From: Rhodoferax sp. UBA5149
GTDB lineage: Bacteria; Pseudomonadota; Gammaproteobacteria; Burkholderiales; Burkholderiaceae_C
Direction of reading: 5' to 3'
NCBI RefSeq assembly: GCF_002413825.1
Contig: NZ_DHXT01000135.1
Coordinates: forward strand, 1-9,633
DNA: 9,633 nucleotides
The notes below the pieces were generated by a model. It was not told the DNA's origin, ran no database searches, and worked only from the letters and a program-made list of their open reading frames with translations. This document shows, piece after piece, positions 6,963 to 9,633 of the stretch. Both the position numbers and the translations under genes were made by a program. Numbering within the stretch: position 1 is the stretch's first letter; the number at the start of each line of letters is the position of its first letter.

Positions 6963-8531
6963 TCATATTGCCGCGTACTTCGCATCGGATTTCCCGCGCT
7001 TGGCCGACTTGCCCCATTTCTTGGCGCGGCCTTCCGCGCCGGGCGCCTGTCGGCCGTCCAGCTCGGCTTCCATGCGCTCGCACAGTGTGCGCAGAATCTT
7101 GACCCGCGCGTAGTTCTTGTCGTTGGCTTCGACCAGCGTCCAGGGTGCATTGCCGGTGCTGGTGCGCTCCACCATGTCGCATACCGCCTGCTGGTACGCA
7201 CCCCATTTCTCGCGGTTGCGCCAGTCTTCCTGGGTGATCTTGAAACGTTTGAATTCAATCTCTTCTCGCTCCTTGAAGCGCCTGAGCTGCTCTTCTTGGG
7301 TAATCTGCAACCAGAACTTGACCACGATCACGCCGGCGTCGGCCAGTTCATGCTCGAAGTCATTGATCTCGGTGTAGGCCCGCAGCCAGTCGTTTTCACT
7401 GCAATACCCCTCCACCCGCTCGACCAGTACCCGGCCGTACCAGGTGCGGTCAAAAATGGCCACGTGCCCTAGGCGCGGCACATGGCGCCAGAAACGCCAC
7501 AGATAAGGCTGTGCCCGCTCTTCTTCCGTGGGCGCGGCCACCGGAAACACCTGGTATTGCCGCGCATCCAACGCCGCGCCCATGCGCCGGATGGCGCCGC
7601 CCTTGCCAGCGGCGTCCGCGCCTTCAAAAGCACACACCAGCGAGCGGCCCTTGAAGCGCGCATCACGCACCAGCTCCGACAGGCGCCCCTGCCATTGGGC
7701 CAGCTCGCGCTCATAGGGCTTGTCCGTCAGTTTGAGTTTGAGGTCGAGCTCGGACAGCACGTTGCGGCCATCGGTGTCGACCCGCACCATGGGCGCCACC
7801 GGGGACTCCTGCTTGTCGGTGCTGGCCAGCTTCTCCTTCAAGGCCTCCAGCACGATCTGCCCGACCGTCAGCGAGCGGTAGCGGTCGTCCGTGCCTTCCA
7901 CCACCACCCAGGGCGCCCAGGGTGTGTTGGTCATGCGCAGCAAGTGGCCGGCCACGTCTTGCAGCTGGTCGTAAGTTTTGAGCCGGTCCCAGTTCCACTT
8001 GGTCACACGCCAGGCGGTACGGGGGTCACTTTCGAGCGCCTTGAGCCGTTTTTTCTGCCCCTCTTTGGTCAAATGAAACCAGAACTTCAAGACCAGAGCG
8101 CCCTCGTTCACCAGCATCGCCTCAAAGCGGTTGATCTGGTCGGCCCGGGCATCGAGCTCCTTCATCGAGATCTCGCTCAGAATGCGCTGGCGAATCGGGT
8201 CCGAATACCAGGAGCCGGCGAAAATCCCGACACGCCCCTTGGCTGGCAAGGATCGCCAATAACGCCACACGGGCGGGCGCTCCCGTTCCTCGTCGGTCGG
8301 CTCGGCAAAAGCGAGCGTGGAAATAAAGCGGGGGTCCATCCACTCATACAGCACATTGATGGTTTCGCCCTTGCCCGCACCATCCTGGCCGCTAATCAGC
8401 ACCACCACGGGGATTTTCCCGCTCTCCTGCAAGCCAGCCTGTGCCTCCAGCAGCGCAGCACGTAGCGCAGGCACCGCCTCACGGTAGGCGGTCTTGCTGA
8501 TTTTGTGACCAATTTCTGCCGATTCAAACAT
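6963..8531 (-). CDS. pap: Polyphosphate:AMP phosphotransferase (two-domain PPK2, class II)
   Basis: This 522-aa cytoplasmic enzyme should move a phosphate from polyphosphate to AMP, forming ADP. It has two PPK2 domains in tandem. Domain 1 (about 1-230) has a Walker A loop GQDGAGKG at 48-55. Domain 2 (about 265-490) has Walker A GADAAGKGG at 304-312 and the catalytic lid motif FDRTWYGRVLVERVEG at 360-375. In domain 1 the matching stretch reads FAGSWYSDPIRQRI, so the Asp-Arg pair is lost; this fits reports that the C-terminal half does the catalysis in class II PPK2. A Lys-rich tail ends the protein. The start is the ATG at 8531: family members begin MFESAE-like, and GGAGG lies 6 nt before it. 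A more upstream ATG at 8579 would overlap a likely -10 box and adds an atypical N-terminus. Confidence 0.92.
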   Translation of the reverse strand: MFESAEIGHKISKTAYREAVPALRAALLEAQAGLQESGKIPVVVLISGQDGAGKGETINVLYEWMDPRFISTLAFAEPTDEERERPPVWRYWRSLPAKGRVGIFAGSWYSDPIRQRILSEISMKELDARADQINRFEAMLVNEGALVLKFWFHLTKEGQKKRLKALESDPRTAWRVTKWNWDRLKTYDQLQDVAGHLLRMTNTPWAPWVVVEGTDDRYRSLTVGQIVLEALKEKLASTDKQESPVAPMVRVDTDGRNVLSELDLKLKLTDKPYERELAQWQGRLSELVRDARFKGRSLVCAFEGADAAGKGGAIRRMGAALDARQYQVFPVAAPTEEERAQPYLWRFWRHVPRLGHVAIFDRTWYGRVLVERVEGYCSENDWLRAYTEINDFEHELADAGVIVVKFWLQITQEEQLRRFKEREEIEFKRFKITQEDWRNREKWGAYQQAVCDMVERTSTGNAPWTLVEANDKNYARVKILRTLCERMEAELDGRQAPGAEGRAKKWGKSAKRGKSDAKYAAI

Positions 8532-8577
8532 CCATGCCCTCCAGTTGCCGTCTTGTTGCCAAGCGGCGAGGAGAATC

Positions 8578-8583
8578 ATTCTA
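8578..8583 (-). promoter_or_regulatory. Candidate -10 box for pap
   Basis: TAGAAT reads on the minus strand at 8583-8578, one mismatch from TATAAT. It would place transcription start near 8571 and leave a leader of about 40 nt before the ATG at 8531. The box sits within an 11-bp dyad, AGAAT-C-ATTCT (8572-8582). No good -35 hexamer is visible 16-18 bp upstream, so the promoter would be weak or activator-dependent. Confidence 0.3.
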
Positions 8584-8644
8584 GGTCACGCCCTACCTTC
8601 GCCCGTCTGAAAATGGCATGTCGCACCGAACGCCATGGCAGACA

Positions 8645-8662
8645 TGGCGCCGGGCCGCGCCA
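8645..8662 (-). terminator. Hairpin just after the outer-membrane protein gene
   Basis: TGGCGC (8645-8650) and GCGCCA (8657-8662) form a perfect 6-bp GC-rich stem with a CGGGCC loop, 6 bp beyond the stop codon of the minus-strand gene. No T run follows, so it is a possible rather than a proven terminator. Confidence 0.35.
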
Positions 8663-8668
8663 AAGCGC

Positions 8669-9280
8669 TTAGAAGCGGTAGCGCATACCTAAGGTGGTGA
8701 TGCTGATGCGCTCACGGCTGCCGCCAATAAAATTCAGATCATGCGCGTCGTATTGCAGTACCGCCGACCACTGCGGATTGAACATATATTCGGCACCCAC
8801 GCCAAGAGACAAGCCGAAACCGCTTTCGTCACCTGCGACGATGCCTGAGCCGGCTTGTGACGCCACGTTGGTGCGGCCATAAATCGTGCCGATCCTGCCC
8901 AGCAGATTGAACGCATCGCCCAGCGGCAGTTTGCCGACCAGGCTCATGCCGATACCATCCGCCCGGGTGCTGCCGCCAGCGCGGTTAACCCGGCCGAAAT
9001 CGGTATAGCCAAACTCCAGACCGAAGTTGTTGTTGAAGTAGTTACCGGCGTAAAGGCTGTAAGCCGTGTCGCGACTGTCGGAACCAAAAAGACCCGTGCC
9101 GTCGCCCAGCGAGAAGTTCGACTGTCCAGCATTCAGGCCGATGTAGCTTTTGCCAGCGCCGTACATGCCGGAGCGGCTGCTGGCGCCGGACCTATTGTCT
9201 TGCGCCTGCGCGCCGACGACCGAGCCCAGCGATGCTGCGACCACGAACAAGCTGGAAATGATGCGATGTGACTTTTTCAC
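8669..9280 (-). CDS. Outer-membrane beta-barrel protein, OmpA-barrel/OmpW-like size
   Basis: This 203-aa predicted outer-membrane protein has a clear signal peptide: Lys-Lys near the start, a hydrophobic core ('ISSLFVVAASLGSVVGA') and an AQA cleavage site, so the mature chain begins about residue 27. The mature part is Gly-rich with alternating hydrophobic strands ('SYIGLNAGQSNFSLG', 'FGLEFGYTDFGRV', 'GFGLSLGVGAEYMF'). It ends in YRF, and a C-terminal Phe is the usual barrel-assembly signal. Size and pattern fit an eight-stranded barrel without a peptidoglycan-binding domain; function is unknown. The start is the GTG at 9280, preceded by AAAGGA with a 6-nt gap. The frame stays open to 9469, but the extra 63 residues are Arg-rich, lack secretory character and would hide the signal peptide. 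Confidence 0.85.
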   Translation of the reverse strand: MKKSHRIISSLFVVAASLGSVVGAQAQDNRSGASSRSGMYGAGKSYIGLNAGQSNFSLGDGTGLFGSDSRDTAYSLYAGNYFNNNFGLEFGYTDFGRVNRAGGSTRADGIGMSLVGKLPLGDAFNLLGRIGTIYGRTNVASQAGSGIVAGDESGFGLSLGVGAEYMFNPQWSAVLQYDAHDLNFIGGSRERISITTLGMRYRF

Positions 9281-9295
9281 GATGAATCCTTTGGG

Positions 9296-9333
9296 GGCTG
9301 AGGAACATCCCGGACCGCGCCAGCGTCTCAGCC
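9296..9333 (-). repeat. Inverted repeat in the leader of the outer-membrane protein gene
   Basis: GGCTGAG (9296-9302) and CTCAGCC (9327-9333) are perfect 7-bp arms around 24 nt. On the minus strand the 3' arm ends a few bases before the AAAGGA ribosome site of the GTG-initiated gene. It could terminate the gene to the right or structure the leader. The rest of 9281-9348 shows nothing recognisable. Confidence 0.35.
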
Positions 9334-9348
9334 AAGTTGAAGATTCAA

Positions 9349-9440
9349 TCACTTTAGCGATTGCAGGCCGGCCACGATGTAGGCCATCTCCGGCACGTTT
9401 TGTAGGACGATCGCGCGGGCCTGCGCTACCTTGTCCGGTA
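9349..9440 (-). pseudogene. Out-of-frame C-terminal continuation of the right-edge gene
   Basis: Immediately after the C run at 9441-9444, the -1 minus-strand frame reads 'VPDKVAQARAIVLQNVPEM', then 'AYIVAGLQSLK' and a TGA at 9351-9349. This looks like natural protein: it has few Arg/Ser-rich shadow-frame features and an amphipathic helical pattern. It follows smoothly on '...RAFDGFVAQQLG' in the neighbouring frame. In its own frame it is closed upstream by a TGA about 30 nt before the C run and has no convincing start. The simplest reading is one gene with one base missing from the run, through mutation or sequence error. The family is not recognised. Confidence 0.55.
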
Positions 9441-9633
9441 CCCCAACTGCTGCGCCACAAAGCCGTCAAACGCCCTCAGCAAGGGCGCAAACTGCTCGAC
9501 GCCGCCCTCCAATTGCATCAGCGCGGCGCAAGTCGCCTCCAGCGTGGAGAGCTGATCGGGCCGATGCGCTTTGCGGATCAGGTAGTGGGACGCCGGCAGG
9601 TCGCGCAATGACAGGCGCGGCAATTGTTGCAGC
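9426..9633 (-). CDS. Unrecognised protein, partial, probably frameshifted near its C-terminus
   Basis: The minus-strand frame is open from the right edge to a TAG at 9428-9426, giving about 69 residues. The residues read as real protein ('LSLRDLPASHYLIRKAHRPD', 'LEGGVEQFAPLLRAFDGFVA'), with a mostly helical, soluble look and no signal peptide or membrane segment. A TTG at 9623 could start a short protein, but the frame stays open beyond it with plausible residues, so this is probably the tail of a longer gene. The last residues before the TAG (YRTR) look like out-of-frame sequence, because the convincing continuation lies in the next frame. With one base restored, the visible part would be about 94 residues and end at 9349. 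I do not recognise the family. Confidence 0.5.
   Translation of the reverse strand, partial: LQQLPRLSLRDLPASHYLIRKAHRPDQLSTLEATCAALMQLEGGVEQFAPLLRAFDGFVAQQLGYRTR

Noticed and set aside
7482..8465. A 327-codon plus-strand open frame opposite pap
   Set aside because: It is His/Gln/Pro-rich shadow translation with no motif. The minus strand encodes both PPK2 domains with P-loops.
8532..8579. Upstream ATG of pap, adding 16 residues
   Set aside because: The family N-terminus begins MFESAE, a strong Shine-Dalgarno precedes the ATG at 8531, and the upstream ATG overlaps a -10-like box.
9337..9348. TTGAAGATTCAA palindrome as an FNR-type site
   Set aside because: It is 12 bp, not the 14-bp TTGAT-N4-ATCAA pattern, and it lies next to the probable stop of the right-edge gene with no promoter identified beside it.
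9281..9469. N-terminal extension of the outer-membrane protein up to 9469
   Set aside because: It is Arg-rich, overlaps the right-edge gene and would bury a clear signal peptide. The GTG at 9280 has a good ribosome site.

Overview
The window looks like chromosomal DNA from a GC-rich betaproteobacterium, most likely a Burkholderiales/Comamonadaceae-type organism. This is inferred from gene content (TRAP permease, single-subunit quinol nitric oxide reductase, PAS-GGDEF proteins, two-domain polyphosphate:AMP phosphotransferase) and codon use, not from a database match. There are no tRNA or rRNA genes, CRISPR arrays, insertion sequences or phage genes.

Layout, left to right. (1) 1-456, plus strand: the C-terminal third of a TRAP-transporter large permease. 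(2) 457-713: an intergenic region that ends in a promoter overlapped by an NsrR-type NO-responsive operator, with a second dyad about 61 bp upstream of the predicted transcription start. (3) 714-2993, plus strand: norB, a quinol-dependent nitric oxide reductase with every recognisable heme and FeB ligand present. (4) A strong hairpin at 3014-3046 separates norB from a convergent minus-strand operon. (5) 3127-6840, minus strand, transcribed right to left: a CheY-like receiver, a two-site CheC phosphatase, a PAS-GGDEF diguanylate cyclase and a triple-PAS-GGDEF diguanylate cyclase. The genes are close together, with gaps of 5, 13 and 27 bp if the preferred starts are right. (6) 6963-8531, minus strand: pap, a polyphosphate:AMP phosphotransferase with two PPK2 domains. 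(7) 8669-9280, minus strand: a small outer-membrane beta-barrel protein starting at GTG. (8) 9349-9633, minus strand: the C-terminal end of an unrecognised protein whose frame appears to be broken at a C run (9441-9444).

How the genes may work together: norB is a self-contained NO-detoxifying or respiratory unit, probably de-repressed by NO. The four-gene operon reads as a signalling module. A phosphorylatable receiver and a receiver-dephosphorylating CheC are co-expressed with two cyclases that have intact active sites and product-inhibition sites. Nothing in the window resembles CheA, CheB, CheR, an MCP or an EAL phosphodiesterase, so the input kinase and the c-di-GMP output must lie elsewhere. 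The possible system of interest here is this CheY-CheC-DGC-DGC unit. It is built from known families and its wiring is inference. Pap and the outer-membrane protein look like independent, ordinary genes.
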